Source: Serripes groenlandicus (lineage: Eukaryota > Mollusca > Bivalvia > Cardiida > Cardiidae). Taken from it: a DNA stretch of 64,000 nucleotides. The stretch spans positions 33,918,869 to 33,982,868 of the forward strand of contig JASEVX010000005.1 in the NCBI GenBank assembly GCA_031761405.1. The letters are read 5' to 3'. Position 1 is the first letter of the stretch, and every line of letters starts with the position of its first letter. Under the pieces are notes generated by a model that was not told where the DNA came from, did no database searches, and worked only from the letters and a program-made list of their open reading frames with translations. Shown here one piece after another: positions 32,505 to 44,872 of this stretch. Position numbers and translations under genes: made by a program.

Positions 32505-32681
32505 GTCAGCCTCTTGTTCTGTGAGTGTTATGATGTATACACTAGATATGCCCGTATACACGGTGCTTTAGTACTGGGTAAATCCCCAGGAGACAGACGT
32601 CGGCCAGCGAGCTTGATTAATATAAGTTGAAAGCTTGTTTTTACAATCGAAGGGAAGAAAATGTTTAAGTTTAACTAACAT
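32505..32681 (+). mobile_element. S2 SINE, decayed
   Basis: CTGTCAGCCTCTTGTTCTGT head remnant, GGTAAATCCCCAGGAGACAG body, AAAGCTTGTTTTTACAATCG and the AAATGTTTAAGTTTAACT tail. Confidence 0.65.
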
Positions 32682-32687
32682 TTTCTT

Positions 32688-32920
32688 TTAACCCTTTCCC
32701 ACATATAGACGCTTTCTGACGCATCTGCAGCAGACGACTTTGGAAAACATTGTGACAAAAGAAGGAATGGCTGACTCAATACGAGACATTTCTCGCCTTG
32801 CCACGATGTTTCTAACTTTATTCAGTTATACCTTCGTTTTAAGATATTGCCCATGTTTTTGACTAGATGTTTTCAAAGTCGTCTGCTGCATATTTGTTGT
32901 ATGTGGGTAAGGGTTTAAAA
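32688..32920. mobile_element. Family A MITE, full copy
   Basis: TTAACCCTTTCCCACATATA to GTATGTGGGTAAGGGTTTAA, with an imperfect core hairpin. Confidence 0.85.
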
Positions 32921-33180
32921 TGGTATTTTAAAACTAATATTGTGATTTTCTCCTGAGTTATACTGGATTATTATATTTCATCCGTAAATTTATAATGTTT
33001 TATTTATAAATAGTTTCCATTAATCTGTATAACTTACATCTAAATAGTGTTTTAGCCAACTTGCCACCGGAAATGTTAGGTACTACAATCCAACCATCTT
33101 CAATAAGTTAATTTTAACAGATATCTTTATTTTGTCGGGTTTGTTTACCCACATAACATTTTCACTTCTTTTGTACAAGT

Positions 33181-33324
33181 CAAAACGAGCAATTTCTCCT
33201 TTTGACACAATGTTTTCCATTTTTAGTCATAGGTTATCCATTCAATAATAGAGATTTTCCATTTTTTGACAAAATATGTTCAAAGTCGTCTGCTGCAGAA
33301 TTGTCGTATGAGGGAAAGGGTTAA
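33181..33324. mobile_element. Family A MITE, right half
   Basis: Begins in the core (CAAAACGAGCAATTTCTCCT) and ends TCGTATGAGGGAAAGGGTTA followed by A. The left half is missing. Confidence 0.8.
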
Positions 33325-33420
33325 AACACTTTCTGGTGGATTTAAGAAGTTAGAAAACGTGTTATGTCTCTTGAAAACCGCTATGAATGAAAGATGAAGT
33401 TGTTAACAATGTGACAAAGT

Positions 33421-33681
33421 TGCCGCGAGAAAACCAACATAATGGCCTCTTCGTAATGTATCGACCAAGGTCAGCCTGCGAAATTCCGCGCAGGCTAATC
33501 CGGACCGATACATTCCGCCTGAGCGGGAAAGAGGTATAGAGTAATGATTCCTGAAACAGAAAATCCACAGGAGGCGAACAGTGTCTGTCCGGGTTAGCCT
33601 GCGCGGCATCCTTAGGCTGATCCGGATCGATACTTTACGCAGAGTCAACAATGTTGGTTTTCTCGCGGAACGGCTCTTATT
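33421..33681. mobile_element. Family C palindromic MITE
   Basis: GCCGCGAGAAAACCAACATA to TTTTCTCGCGGAACGGCTCT. The outermost left bases are lost. Confidence 0.8.
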
Positions 33682-33727
33682 TGATGATCACATGTACTAT
33701 AGTGAAACATTTTTTTTATTTCTTATA

Positions 33728-33872
33728 TTTACCCATTCCCACAAACATCAGAGACGACTTCGAAAACATATTGGCAAGAACGTTATGAGCACCGTCTCCT
33801 TGTGCCATACTGTTTTCCAAAATCGTCTGCTGTAGAAGCGACAGAAAATGTATGTACACGGGAAATGGTTAA
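33728..33872. mobile_element. Family A MITE, shortened
   Basis: ACCCATTCCCACAAACATCA to ACGGGAAATGGTTAA, with an internal deletion in the core. Confidence 0.7.
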
Positions 33873-34276
33873 AAGACAACTCCGGAGTTTATCAGTCAAA
33901 TCAATGTAATCGGAAGCACCTATGTGATATCACAATCCATCGTATTTTACTGATTTCCCATTAGAGAATACGTTACACTTTCGGGAAGGATGATTTGTCG
34001 GATAACGTGCTATCACATTACTTGAAATCATTAGGTTAAGTGGTGGGACCACCAATAAGTCTTGAAAAAAAGAGATGATGCTTCAATGACAATACTTTAT
34101 GTCTTTTCTCCAGTCGCTGTGAATCGGAGTTCTATATGGACAAGTTTTAACCTTCATTTATTCCATAAACACTGATTCCTCTTTTTCAACTCCAACAACG
34201 ATTTAATAATCTCTGGAAATATGCCAAAATATAAAGTTTTGTTAATGATATTTACGTCTACATCAACTGTGTCTTT

Positions 34277-34430
34277 TGTCCAATCATGCTGCAGCCAAAT
34301 GTCTATACCAACATGTGATTTGTATTTGTCCAAGCATGCTGCAGCCAAATGTCTATACCAACATGTGATTTGTATTTGTCCAAGCATGCTGCAGCCAAAT
34401 GTCTATACAAACATGTGATTTGTATTTGTT
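34277..34430. repeat. 50-bp tandem repeat, 3 units
   Basis: CATGCTGCAGCCAAATGTCT starts at 34285, 34335 and 34385. Units are nearly identical. Confidence 0.9.
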
Positions 34431-34569
34431 CACATCACTTATCCATTATCTATGAAGACCGTCGGCCTCCTCGTATACACTTGTAGTGGAAACGTGGTAT
34501 ATTTGTGAGTAGCGAGTCTACGGACCGAGAACCAATAAGTCCTGGCTGAAATGTGTGTCAAATACTGTG

Positions 34570-34650
34570 TTAACTCTTTCAGCGCCACAGTGAATTAACT
34601 TCAATGAAGTTTTTGCAAACAATGCTGATTTCAGTTGAGTCAGCTCGTGT
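34570..34650. mobile_element. Family F MITE, left part
   Basis: TTAACTCTTTCAGCGCCACA and GCTGATTTCAGTTGAGTCAG are present, then the element breaks off in the central hairpin. Confidence 0.7.
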
Positions 34651-35117
34651 TAAGCAATGAATTGAGACTATAAACCCTAACCTCATAATGCGGACCATGA
34701 TTCAGGAAATCAAATATTTAACTTATTGAAGACAAGTGTCAACAAATAGAGCTACCTTCGTATTCGTGCAATCCGATCTTAATGGACAATGCGTGTCAGA
34801 AGGATGACTCCAACATCTGTGATTTAGGAGCGCACAGAGAAGAACCGGATATACATACGTTGTAAAAAAAGGCTCATATAATTATCAGACAAAGAATGCC
34901 GATCGGTAAATGTTTCGGAAAACGTGTTGATCTAGAGGATTTGCAAGTACTGTCTTTACCGACAGAGCTTCATGGCACAAATGTTGCTACATTTGCTCTT
35001 GTATATGAAACTGCATGATTTTGTTAAATGACTTGCCCTTTCTGAAAATGAACCGTACGACATTTGCGACCATATTAGCTTGAGAGCAGGCAATGCATCC
35101 GCGCGGTCTGATCTGGA
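34651..35117. other. No gene seen
   Basis: No recognised element or domain. Confidence 0.4.
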
Positions 35118-35339
35118 TTTACACGGCTTCCGGAATACCAACATTGTAAACAGGCTAACCCGGACAGACACTTTTCGCCTCCTGTGGATTTTCTGTTTCA
35201 GGAATCATTACTCTATACCTCTACCCCCCTGAGACGGAATGTGTCGGCCCGTATTATCCTGCGCTTACTGCACAGTCTGATATGGATCGATACATTAGGC
35301 AGAGTCCATGATATTGGTTTTCTCGTGGAACGGCTCAAA
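35118..35339. mobile_element. Family C MITE, left part rearranged
   Basis: CGGCTTCCGGAATACCAACA is a left end fused to the middle by a deletion. From GGCTAACCCGGACAGACAC the element is normal to TTTTCTCGTGGAACGGCTCA. Confidence 0.75.
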
Positions 35340-36417
35340 TATTTTTACGTTTGGTTTTAGTTTTCACATATTTTATTTCTCAATTTTAAATAATTCAACA
35401 TATACAATACATAATGATAGTTTCATAGCAGTCCATCCATTGGAAAAGGTACAGGTCGGCACAGTATACATTATAGGTTCAGATCAACTTGTATATCTTA
35501 TATATATTATCAGCATAGCTTATATATATCTTATCAGCCTCTACACATATTGGCAAAATCGTCTGACTTGTTTGTGTAAGTTATATGTGAACAGCGTAGA
35601 TATTGATCCGACTGTGACTGTGTGGGTGCACACGTTAATCCGTCACGTCAGCCTTGTTCGTTTGTCTGCTGAGATAACAAATACAAACAAATGCTGCATG
35701 GTACCGTAAACAGAAGTTTCGAGTGTCTGTTTCCTGTACAAGCGTTCGCTATGAACGATGCTAGTACAATGCTTGCAAGAAATATATATCAAAATTAATT
35801 GTCTCATATATATGCAATATACTCATAATATACATGTGCGTCGTAGGCTTCTCAGTTGAATGTCCATATCAACATTATGATCTTTACTTTAAACATATTT
35901 TATTGCCCACAAAATATACATACAGAATAAAATTTAGATTTACAAATATACATGTTAAAGGCAAACGGGTCTGGCCACAAGTTCTCACAACTTAGATACG
36001 GCCATCCCTTTTAATAATTACGCACATATATATTTTGTCTCTAAATACAAATTCTCCGGTTAGGCAACGTTTCGGGGTAAAGTGTCGCACGAACACAACC
36101 ATATCCAAAGCAAGATAAAGATTGGCACACCCAACACAAAACCGCTGAAAAGTGTTGGAAAATACGTAAAAAGTTTAGAGTTCTGACATTTATATATATC
36201 TGACGTTTGAAAATAACAAAAGAGAAAAAATGAAATAAAAATATGATATATATGTCAGCTGGATAAGGGAATTTAGTGTTGGAAAGTGATCATACTAGTA
36301 TGACCACTTTCCAATATTATGATCGAATTGCATCGATACGTGCCCAAATCTAGGTTCATCACTGATATAATTTATTAAGCAGGGAAGATGCACCGGTCTG
36401 TGATCATTAACATTATG
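35340..36417. other. AT-rich stretch, possible LINE tail, small palindrome
   Basis: A 133-codon plus frame (35308-35709) starts inside the family C end and is hydrophobic and low-complexity, so I do not call it a gene. At 35885-36080 the sequence resembles a minus-strand LINE 3' UTR (weak). At 36279-36314 there is a 36-nt imperfect palindrome (GGAAAGTGATCATACTAG / CTAGTATGACCACTTTCC). Confidence 0.4.
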
Positions 36418-36723
36418 TTAAAGGTGCTGAACTGCAGCAGATTGTAGATAGTATAGTCAACGTTTTAAAACTGTTCAAAGGTTGTATTGAAATATTAACA
36501 TCATAATTCTGGGATAAAATTAGAGTAATAATTTCACAGGTAGACATACCCAGTAAGCCAAATGTTGTACATTTTCATGACTTTCAATTGACTGTTTTAC
36601 AACTTTATTTCCAAAAAAGTTTTGAAATATTATTTACTTACTTTGTTGTCACTATTAGCAATACTTGCAGAAGTTTCAACATTTCAAAAGATTGATCTCC
36701 ATCTGGAGTTCGGCACCTTCAAA
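36418..36723. mobile_element. Family B MITE, full copy
   Basis: TTAAAGGTGCTGAACTGCAG to ATCTGGAGTTCGGCACCTTC. The body matches 5516-5842 (TTGAAATATTAACATCATAA, TACTTTGTTGTCACTATTAG). Confidence 0.85.
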
Positions 36724-37970
36724 AAAGATGAGATATGTTATAATTATGCAGCCTTTATTTAGATGTATGCACACATGCCTATTTTACATGACTGGTGACA
36801 AACAACACGAGTGGGTTGTCACTGAACGTGTCCGTATTATTTCATAGGAATCACTGACCGTACCTTTAGTACGACATTGCCTTAAAACAGTCTCTCTTCT
36901 ACAGTAATTTATATTCAAAGTTCAAATGTCAATTTGTAAACATTGACACAATTGAAGAAGATTCAGTTCCGTGCTACGTCATCGACGGGACCGATTGGTA
37001 TCTACAAGGTACCATAAATCACATCACGACTGGCGGATTGTTGTTAGAAGTAAGGGGCGAGGTGTCATAGTCAATCACTCGCGGACAGAAACAACAGTAA
37101 TACACTTACAAATAGACACAACTCTGTGCTTAAACCTTTTGCAAAGAAATACAATATTAATGCAAATCACAGTTGTCATTAATTCATTCTGTCAGTTAGA
37201 TAATTTGCTTCAAATGGAATCTTGTTTTATTCGCTTAAACGACCATTGAAGATTTCCCACGGGAGCTGGGAGGTAGTGAGTCGCACCAATCAAACACGTC
37301 CTTACAATTGGTGTTATCTGTACAAAATGAAACCAGGACATTGACGAATAACCAGGGCTACACATTAAGCTAGTATTCCAAAAATCCATTCGATGTTTAT
37401 TGCTAAGTAAGTCTACGGCGACTATTATATAAAACACAGTCTCAAAGGAGCGTCACCTGTTCGCTTGTATCCCATTGGCCCGTTTCCTAGACGCGGTTGA
37501 AGTGTAAACGTTTTGCCTTGGGAATACCTAATTGCCAGTTCTCTGATCAATATAAAACCTCGCTTGCAGTTGTGTGATTTTTTTCAACAGCTATTTCCTT
37601 AGTTATTTAAGTACCTGCAGACAGGGGTGTCACGTCATCCCTAGTGTAATTTTTTGACTCTCGTAATTTCAAAAGTATCTCCATAAAACATTTTCCTAGT
37701 CTAAGCTTAGGTTTTATTATCACTACTCGTCCTTAAGTTTCTTATATCTTATATTTCGAAAAATATGACTATGGTATCGTTCCAAATTCTCCCTTGACTG
37801 CTGTATCAGATTTTCTGAAACCTGCATGTCTGAGCAGACCCTACACTGTTGATTGCATAACTCAACATTTTGATCTTGCTTTTCTCATAATTCGAAATGA
37901 GCTCTTCTAACTGTCATGCGGGACAAGTCCATTTTAATAACTAAGCATTGAAAGGATTATAGACTCCGTC
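36724..37970. other. No gene seen
   Basis: 1.2 kb without recognised repeats. Open frames at 36971-37249 (plus) and 37210-37437 (minus) lack known domains. Confidence 0.4.
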
Positions 37971-37975
37971 TTAGT

Positions 37976-38070
37976 CGAGATGCTAGCGTTGAGGATGTGA
38001 TACTGTTCGTCTCGGGTTCGATCCGTACGCTAAGCGGTCATGCTGAATGGGTCCTGAGCAAGCATATTAC
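37976..38070 (+). mobile_element. tRNA-derived SINE fragment, weak
   Basis: TCGGGTTCGATCCGTACGC resembles a B box. GAGATGCTAGCGTTGAGGAT upstream could be a decayed A-box region. GGTCCTGAGCAAGC follows. The body does not clearly match S1-S3. Confidence 0.35.
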
Positions 38071-38159
38071 TGGTAAATCATATACAGATCATCGTTTAGT
38101 GTAGTGTCGCTTCTTGATGGAGCTAAAGTAATGTTGAACACGATGTAAAACCTCAATTC

Positions 38160-39130
38160 TACAAACCAGTGGTCACATAAGAGACTGGTATTCATAACAT
38201 CGGTACCTGTACAAGTCAGACACAACATAAATGACTAGGATCAAGAACTGATTGCTATGGCAAATCTTATATCGACGAGTCAGACAACTATTTCTGTTAA
38301 ACGCAGATATTTACAAAAAGTGTTGCCGGCAACTATTTTTGCCAATACCTACCTATACACATTTTGGAAAAAGAAATACCAGTAGTTAACATGCGTACAT
38401 GTCTTCACCAGAGTAAATTAAACGTTCTTCCAATTCAGTCATGTTGTATACAACATATAAAACATTAGACGAATACACGAAGCAATGCCTTTAGAAAGAT
38501 ATTTGGTGCATGGGTTGATTCAGTCGTTAGCCTACATGTACATAGCCATTTCGGACTACGTTTTAACACCATCTGAACTTAAACGACGCATTTCATGTTT
38601 TACTCTTGTTTTTAAAATGAAACACACGAAGGATGTGAACGGCGTAATAGATTTCGCATTCAGCTAGATCTGGGCTAGAACAGAAATTAACTCCTACTCT
38701 AATAGAACTCTGAAAGTCAGCGATGCTCTTCCAAAGCCATTCTAAATGCATTTGCGACATATATGATATGAAGACAAATCTGAATAGCTTTGCAGTCTTA
38801 TCTGGTTTTATACTGTTCACTAATAAATCACAGATGGTTGCAATACATTCTGCAAAGTACTGTCCATTTAAATGAGATTACAGAGACGTTCTACTTAAAT
38901 TTGATCTAAGCTTGTCATAAGTAAGCTCGTGTCAGCTTTCCTAGAATATGGTTTAAATTGATAAATCTTTACTATTGTATCTGTTAATTGATGGCAATAT
39001 TCACACGTATAATTACGCCGATATAAAACGGGCCACACAAAACCGACCTTCAATACTCTCTGACATCCGAAGATCAAGATTCGTCTGCTCCTCTGCATAG
39101 TCTGACTTCTGCCTTCAGCCGTCTTCTCTT
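38160..39130. other. No gene seen
   Basis: AT-rich, with 60-75 codon frames lacking recognised domains. Confidence 0.4.
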
Positions 39131-39132
39131 AC

Positions 39133-39362
39133 TGCCTCAATGGTGCAGTGAGAGAGCTATCACATATGGTGCGGGAGGTCGCGTGTTCGATTCTCGGCCG
39201 GGTCATACCAAATACTCAAAAATAGTATTAACGGCTGCCCTACTTGGCGCTCAGGGTCGCAAAGTAAGAATTACGACTGACTGGCCGGTGTCAGGACAAA
39301 TGGACAAGTTGTACTTGTAACTTACCAAAGAAATGTCGTGATATAACGAAAAATGGTCGTAC
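39133..39362 (+). mobile_element. S3 SINE
   Basis: ATGGTGCAGTGAGAGAGCTA head, CGTGTTCGATTCTCGGCCGG B box, ACGGCTGCCCTACTTGGCGC body, GAAATGTCGTGATATAACG end. It has a single TTGTACTTGTAACTTACC block where the 3041 copy has four. Confidence 0.75.
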
Positions 39363-39524
39363 AGCACAAAATAATCAACCAAACTATACTTTGTCTTTAC
39401 AAGTGGTGAACTTCTTTTTTGATATGCTACATTTAAGTCTTAAAAATCCATATGAATAAAAAAGAAACTTTGATTACATCAAATAAAAGTAAACTATTAA
39501 AATGTCGCCTCTTTTTAACGTGTG

Positions 39525-39757
39525 TTAACCCTTTTCCACCTTAAGACGCATTTTGACGCGACTGCAGCAGACGACTTTTGAAAACATCGTGACAAAAGGA
39601 GTAATTGATCAAAACGAGCAATTTCTCCTTTTGTCACAATGTTTTCAACTTTTTTCAGTAATTATGCCAACAAATATAGAGATTTTCCTTTCTTTTTTAG
39701 TAGTCATTGTCAAAGTAGTCTGCTGCAGATTTGCTGTATGTGGGAAAGGAGAGGTTA
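39525..39757. mobile_element. Family A MITE, full copy
   Basis: TTAACCCTTTTCCACCTTAA to GTATGTGGGAAAGGAGAGGT. The core hairpin is nearly perfect (GACAAAAGGAGTAATTG / GAGCAATTTCTCCTTTTGTC). Confidence 0.85.
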
Positions 39758-40283
39758 TATTATGTCCTACAGGCGCCATATGAAAAGAAGCGACATAAGT
39801 CGTAAGAAACGAAACAAAAGTTCAAACCAAACACACTCCATTGTTTCAGCAGTGTAGCCTATTATGTTACTACAAACTTAATCACACGAAAGATAGCTGG
39901 GGGGCAAATGGACTATCAGGACAATTGAATGTCTAATTCCGGGTGATTATTAAATCATACCCGCGACAGGAATAAGGGAAATAGTTCCTGGCACTCTTCC
40001 TATAGCTTTTTGATGGATATATGCGACGTAATAATTTAATCATAGGGTTCATTTCTGTATAATAGTTCTCCCTGTTTGGGCCTTGTGGGATACATTATCA
40101 TTTGGCATCTCGATTTTTCAAAGGTTATCAGTAACAACCCTTCACCAATATTGCATTGACTTATGTGCTCTTTTTACACTTTTTAAAACATATCGTCAGA
40201 AGGTTTCAATGGAGCGGTGATTTATTAATTTACTTGATTTGAGTGCACATTTCAACAATAAATAAGACCTGCTCTGCTGTAAA

Positions 40284-40460
40284 TGTTTCTATAGATAGAT
40301 AGATAGATATTTTATTATTTAAAATGCAACCTATATATACAACACAATATAATACAATTCAATAATATATAATAGCCAGCTTTCAAAGGCTTACAAATTT
40401 CCTGATTTTCTTGAATAAGGAAAATACATATCCTAAAAGAGTTCATCATTTTTCAAGGCA
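40284..40460 (-). mobile_element. Probable LINE 3' end, minus strand
   Basis: A (TAGA)n tract at 40290-40308 followed by TATTTTATTATTTAAAATGC has the layout of a minus-strand LINE 3' UTR with a microsatellite tail, like those at 30545 and 53797. No coding remnant was found. Confidence 0.4.
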
Positions 40461-40644
40461 GCGGGCTTGCTTTCAAAATGATGTTACTTTTGGCATACGG
40501 GTAGAAGTTGAATGATGACAAGTAACACTGACACAATGTTGGAAAGCATTATGGTCGAGCTGAGATTTGAAATCAACCCAATCCTCTGTTACCGTAGGTG
40601 TATGTCTTTAAGTGAATCGTAGAGATCTTGCTTCAAGAACCCAC

Positions 40645-40696
40645 CGGTCGTCTAGTGGTTAGATAGCTAGACTTTCAATCTAGAGGTCCGGGGTTC
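40645..40696 (+). mobile_element. Isolated tRNA-Glu-like SINE head
   Basis: CCGGTCGTCTAGTGGTTAGA is an A-box/D-arm. CTAGACTTTCAATCTAG folds as an anticodon arm with TTC in the loop. GGTCCGGGGTTCAA is the T-arm start, and the 3' side is cut off. It is not a functional tRNA gene, because the T-loop and acceptor are incomplete. Confidence 0.6.
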
Positions 40697-40860
40697 AATA
40701 ACTGATTGATTGATTGATTGGGGTTTAAAGCCGTTTTCAACAATTTCTCAGTCATATCACGGCGACCAGTTCACTTACTCATGCGTTTCCTGGTTTTCCC
40801 GCACCAGTACACCACACAACATACCTTCCAAGCAACTGGCTGCTTTTTCAACATTTGAGG
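40697..40860 (-). mobile_element. S1 SINE 3' part, minus strand
   Basis: Starts with the tail complement (GATTGATTGATTGATTGGGG), then the conserved domain (TCATATCACGGCGACCAGTT) and the body up to CCAAGCAACTGGCTGC. It abuts the tRNA-like head on the opposite strand. Confidence 0.8.
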
Positions 40861-41032
40861 TACGTGTAAGTTTCTCCCTTTGTTCACAAGAGTTCAAGTG
40901 TAGGTCCTTTCCATGAAAAATGGCTTCGCGTGTATCGGTGCTTTACACTTCTTAGGACGTTAAAGAAGCAATGGGTGTATTCGGAAATAGCTAGGGTATC
41001 GCATCCGAAATCATTTATATATAACTCTGTCT

Positions 41033-41247
41033 TTAATCCTGTCCCTCATATAGACGCTTTCTGACGCATCTGCAGCAGACGGCATTTTGAAAACATAGTA
41101 CAAAAGAAGAAATTGTTCTCCTTTTGCCACAATGTTTTCCACTTGTAGTCATAGATTATCCATTCAATTATAGAGATTTTCTATTTTTTGACAACATATG
41201 TACAAAGTCGTCTGCTGCAGAATTGTTGTATTAGGGAAAGGGATAAA
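41033..41247. mobile_element. Family A MITE, CTCATA subfamily
   Basis: TTTAATCCTGTCCCTCATAT to TTGTATTAGGGAAAGGGATA. The core lost the left GCTC half. Confidence 0.8.
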
Positions 41248-41369
41248 TAAGCTGCACTTGTCAGATGATTGTACATGATGACATATTTTAGTGAAACAGT
41301 AAATTAAGAATAAGAGTAAGGCCATTATCGTGATTTGGTATTCGGAATTCGCATCTTTAGTACACAATT

Positions 41370-41550
41370 TTAGAAAAGATTGGGGGCAAAAGGTCAAACC
41401 GCTCTTAATGAGCAATTTCTCAATGTGACGCAATGTATTCGACTCCACTCAATAACAATTCTTTTTTAAGATACTTTTTTTTGCGTTTTAACTACATTCT
41501 TTAATAGACGTCTGCTGCAAAAAAGAACTTTGACAAGGGGAAAGAGATAA
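41370..41550. mobile_element. Family A MITE relic
   Basis: GGGGCAAAAGGTCAAACCGC, AATGAGCAATTTCTCAATGT, AGACGTCTGCTGC and CAAGGGGAAAGAGATAA are recognisable. The left end is missing. Confidence 0.55.
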
Positions 41551-41929
41551 TGCAATTGCAACCAAGTCGTTTGATAACTGAACCAGCCTTGATATGCTGT
41601 GTTTTTTCTATTTTAGATGAATAACACTGTAGTGAAAAGTGGAGTGTGTCTTATTCAGTCAGACGCGAGTATCGAATTTGCAAACCAGACGTTTTCCTTT
41701 GGGAGATTAAAACCAACATAATTGCTATGAAATGGGCTGCTTCATATGAAAATAGAAATACGTATATATCAATTAATGTTCGCTTTTTGGCTTAATACTC
41801 ATATGCGTGTCTCATAATATTTTCATTTGAGAGACTGTGTTATTCTTGAAACAGTAGCATGTCCAAACAGTTAAATCTAGTCGGCATGCCATTCGCAACA
41901 CTTGTCCGTCTACTAATAGAATTATAATT

Positions 41930-42013
41930 AAAGCATGGAGAAAACGATAGCTGCTCGCCAAATTGCAATACTGCCGGTTCGAGGGTAAACAACGCCAATA
42001 AACAACAACAGTT
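41930..42013 (+). mobile_element. SINE 3'-domain remnant
   Basis: AGCTGCTCGCCAAATTGCAA, TACTGCCGGTTCGAGGGTAA, ACAACGCCAATAAACAACAA. Same family as 25330-25402. Confidence 0.6.
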
Positions 42014-43033
42014 CGCTATGCGCACGTTCGTGTGAATACTTCTATCAGCTATTTTATACTTTACATTGTATATGCCTTGTGGAAAGACAATTCAATTGAT
42101 AACATTAATGACAAAGTGTAATTGTACAATCTCACGTTGCTATGGTGATGAGCATTTACGTACTTATGAACCAATAGTATTTCCAATCAATGTTTTTACT
42201 AAGACAAAGCTGATTTTTAAACGGCTTCAGGAAGTTGATCACAACTACGTTTACTAAGTCAATTATTCTTCTATATTCTTAATTTCATTAAACGAATCTA
42301 CGGATTTTGCTTAATTTAGATAAGTATTAATTTTTCAACAATATGAATACGCAGAAGTGTAACTTTAAAAGATATATATTAAACAGGATGTGGCCTCCAT
42401 TATGTTTACAGGCAATCTCGGATATGTTACCGAGGTTTTTTGTATTAATTTGTTAATTTTCAATAGGCTTTAAACGCTGATTCATTTTAACACACTAAGA
42501 TAAATTAATTGACAGCGCAGTTGCTAATCAGATACTTCTGATGTATCTGTTGATTCATTAGTGAGACATTAATAAACAATGATTTATCATTTGTTATTTC
42601 GTCTAATCTCCTTAGTTCCCAGTTTCAATGTGGCCATCAAGGAATTCCAACGAAATCGGGCAATATCATTAAGTGATTTATGTACACGTCAAGTGCAATG
42701 TTAGATAATGTCATTACAAGATTGACAGGAAGTCATTAACAACTTCAATGGAGTCTTTATTACCGCATCCAAATGTCGTTACTACAATTAATATTAGTAG
42801 TTTATGGTAATACATTTGAAACTATCAGAAGGGACAGTGTTCGACGCTTTACCATTATCCCCTCGAACTTAGCCTAATTTGTTTCTTCATTCACACTGAC
42901 ATAGAACATTGACGAGTGATCATTGATAATCGGAAGAAGGCCATGCGATATAATCCAAACAATGTTAAGTTTAATAGTACATGGAATCTTTTGAGCAGTT
43001 GACAAATCAGCTTTCTGCCGTTATTAGAAGTTA
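42014..43033. other. No gene seen
   Basis: 1 kb of AT-rich sequence without recognised features. Confidence 0.45.
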
Positions 43034-43233
43034 ATTATCTATTTCAGCGCCACAGGCATTATTGAGACTTTTTCAAACAATACAGATGCAGGTGAGTTAG
43101 CTCGTAACGAGCTGTCTCACCTGAAATCAGCATTTATTGTTTGCCTTTTAGTTCAAAATAGTCCAAAACTTTCATAACTTGAGAAATGGAAACACCCGAT
43201 TGAAGAGTCCACTTTAAACAATTAAAGAGTTAA
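43034..43233. mobile_element. Family F palindromic MITE, full copy
   Basis: TTATCTATTTCAGCGCCACA at the left and ACAATTAAAGAGTTAA at the right. The central hairpin AGGTGAGTTAGCTCGTAACG / AGCTGTCTCACCT is intact. Confidence 0.75.
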
Positions 43234-43239
43234 TAAATT

Positions 43240-43920
43240 TACATCGATAGTGAAACAAGGTTTACAACTACCACAAACAACTCTTTACAAAATACAAAAC
43301 AAACATGTACAATCAATTACAATAAACATGAAATATAAACAAAATTGAATGTCTACCATTCAAGATAGATAAAAAGATAATAATAAAAACAAATAGGAAA
43401 ATTCCTCAATACATGTGCTTATATCTATTTAAGAGGAGTAGCAATCAATTATATAACAGGACCTTCCTTGTATAATAGGAGTATACTAATTCAGTTTATT
43501 TTACAGTAGCAATATGTTACTGTATATTGTAAATATTTAGCTATTTCTACGGATAAAGGCTTCCTTAATATATTTTGCAAGATTTAAAAGGTTTTGCTTA
43601 TTATTAGTAAAATAATCAATGTGTACATGTTTGGACGCATGAAAACATATCGCTTAATATGAACTGCTCTAATATCTGAGTAAAGCGTACACATTAGACG
43701 AAAATGGAATTCGTCTTCTATTTCAATTGTATTACAAACAAACCATAACGCTTGTCTCTTTCTAACCTCCCATTTCCATATCCTACTGTTTCAATTCTTA
43801 GAGAATGTGAAACCAGTCTTAATTTAGAAACGTAGCATTTCCATTTAACAGGTAAAATATTTAAAAAATATTCCATGATCGGACCATTACTAATAAACTT
43901 GGGATTATGAAACAACTCCG
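43240..43920 (-). pseudogene. CR1-like LINE C-terminal coding remnant, minus strand
   Basis: On the minus strand 43915-43718 reads YVSKLRLVSHSLRIETVGY then ERDKRYGLF. After a frame change it continues IEIEDEFHFRLMCTLYSDIR and then HIKRYVFMRPN. The R-x-x-x-x-L-R-I-E-T-G-x-Y ... IEDE-x-H-F-x-x-x-C-x-x-Y-x-D-I-R pattern is the C-terminal end of CR1/L2-like LINE polyproteins. The AT-rich 43240-43560 is its 3' UTR. At least one frameshift and a stop show it is inactive. It abuts the right end of the family F element. Confidence 0.7.
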
Positions 43921-44140
43921 TGTGTGAATCGTTATCTATCTAAAATAAAACAAGATATATGTTTCGTATCCTAATAGACGGAGAATAATCAATTCCAGCA
44001 AGATTATTAGATTTAATCGAGCCTTTGTGAAACGTTTGTCAAATAGTTGTCATATGAGAACGAGGGATGTGTCATTCACGAAGAAGATAAAGTCAAATTC
44101 GGTTTGAATACGGGTTGTATTATTGATCTATAAACCCATT

Positions 44141-44341
44141 CCTATGTACAACCAATATGTCGCAGACGACATATCACTAGACAACAATATGGAAAACCTC
44201 TAGAAATGACTGAAAACAGTTGAAAACACTGTGTCAAAAGGAGAAATTCATCATTATGATTATTTCTTTGATTGCCATTGTGTTTACAAAAGTCGTCTGC
44301 TGCAGAGGTATCCGAAAGTGTAAGTTTGAGAGAGAGTTTAA
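44141..44341. mobile_element. Family A MITE, decayed
   Basis: TAAACCCATTCCTATGTACA, GTGTCAAAAGGAGAAATTCA and AAAAGTCGTCTGCTGCAGAG remain. The right end is AGAGAGAGTTTAA. Confidence 0.65.
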
Positions 44342-44872
44342 TAACGACCGACAGAAATACCGTGACTAAAGTATTGCCTAGTAATTCTGAAAGTACCGCG
44401 CATTATTAGATCTATCGATAAATGCATGCTATAATAATCTATCATTTCCGCATTGAATTATTTCGAACAATGGATATGACACGATGTTAAATGTCTGTTA
44501 TTATAGATTCCTCCCACGTTTATGACTGTATAATTAAACCAACAAATCATTTGTAGAAGTTTCATACACTGAACAAATATAATGTATGGCATGTCTGACA
44601 ATTCTGGAAATACGCTGAAATATAGGTACATGTATGAAGGGTTGAAGGTCAGATGAGACTAAAGGATGATTTCGTTTTGAATTGTATTATGAAAAAACGA
44701 TTAATTTGTTTAACCAAATGTAATCTTGTACACTACTACAAGAAATAACAGTTCATTGTTTAGAAATGACATGTTTGAGCCCTTTTATTACGGAAACAAA
44801 AGATATAAAACACGCTCTTGAATATTTAATTATTTCTAATGCCTCACTCACATTAGCTATATGGCTAGGATA
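44342..44872. other. No gene seen
   Basis: AT-rich, nothing recognised. Confidence 0.4.

Noticed and set aside
35308..35709. 133-codon hydrophobic plus frame
   Set aside because: It starts inside a family C end and continues into AT-rich low-complexity sequence. The hydrophobicity follows from the T-rich composition.
40645..40696. Possible tRNA-Glu gene
   Set aside because: The anticodon arm is good, but the T-arm and acceptor stem are incomplete.
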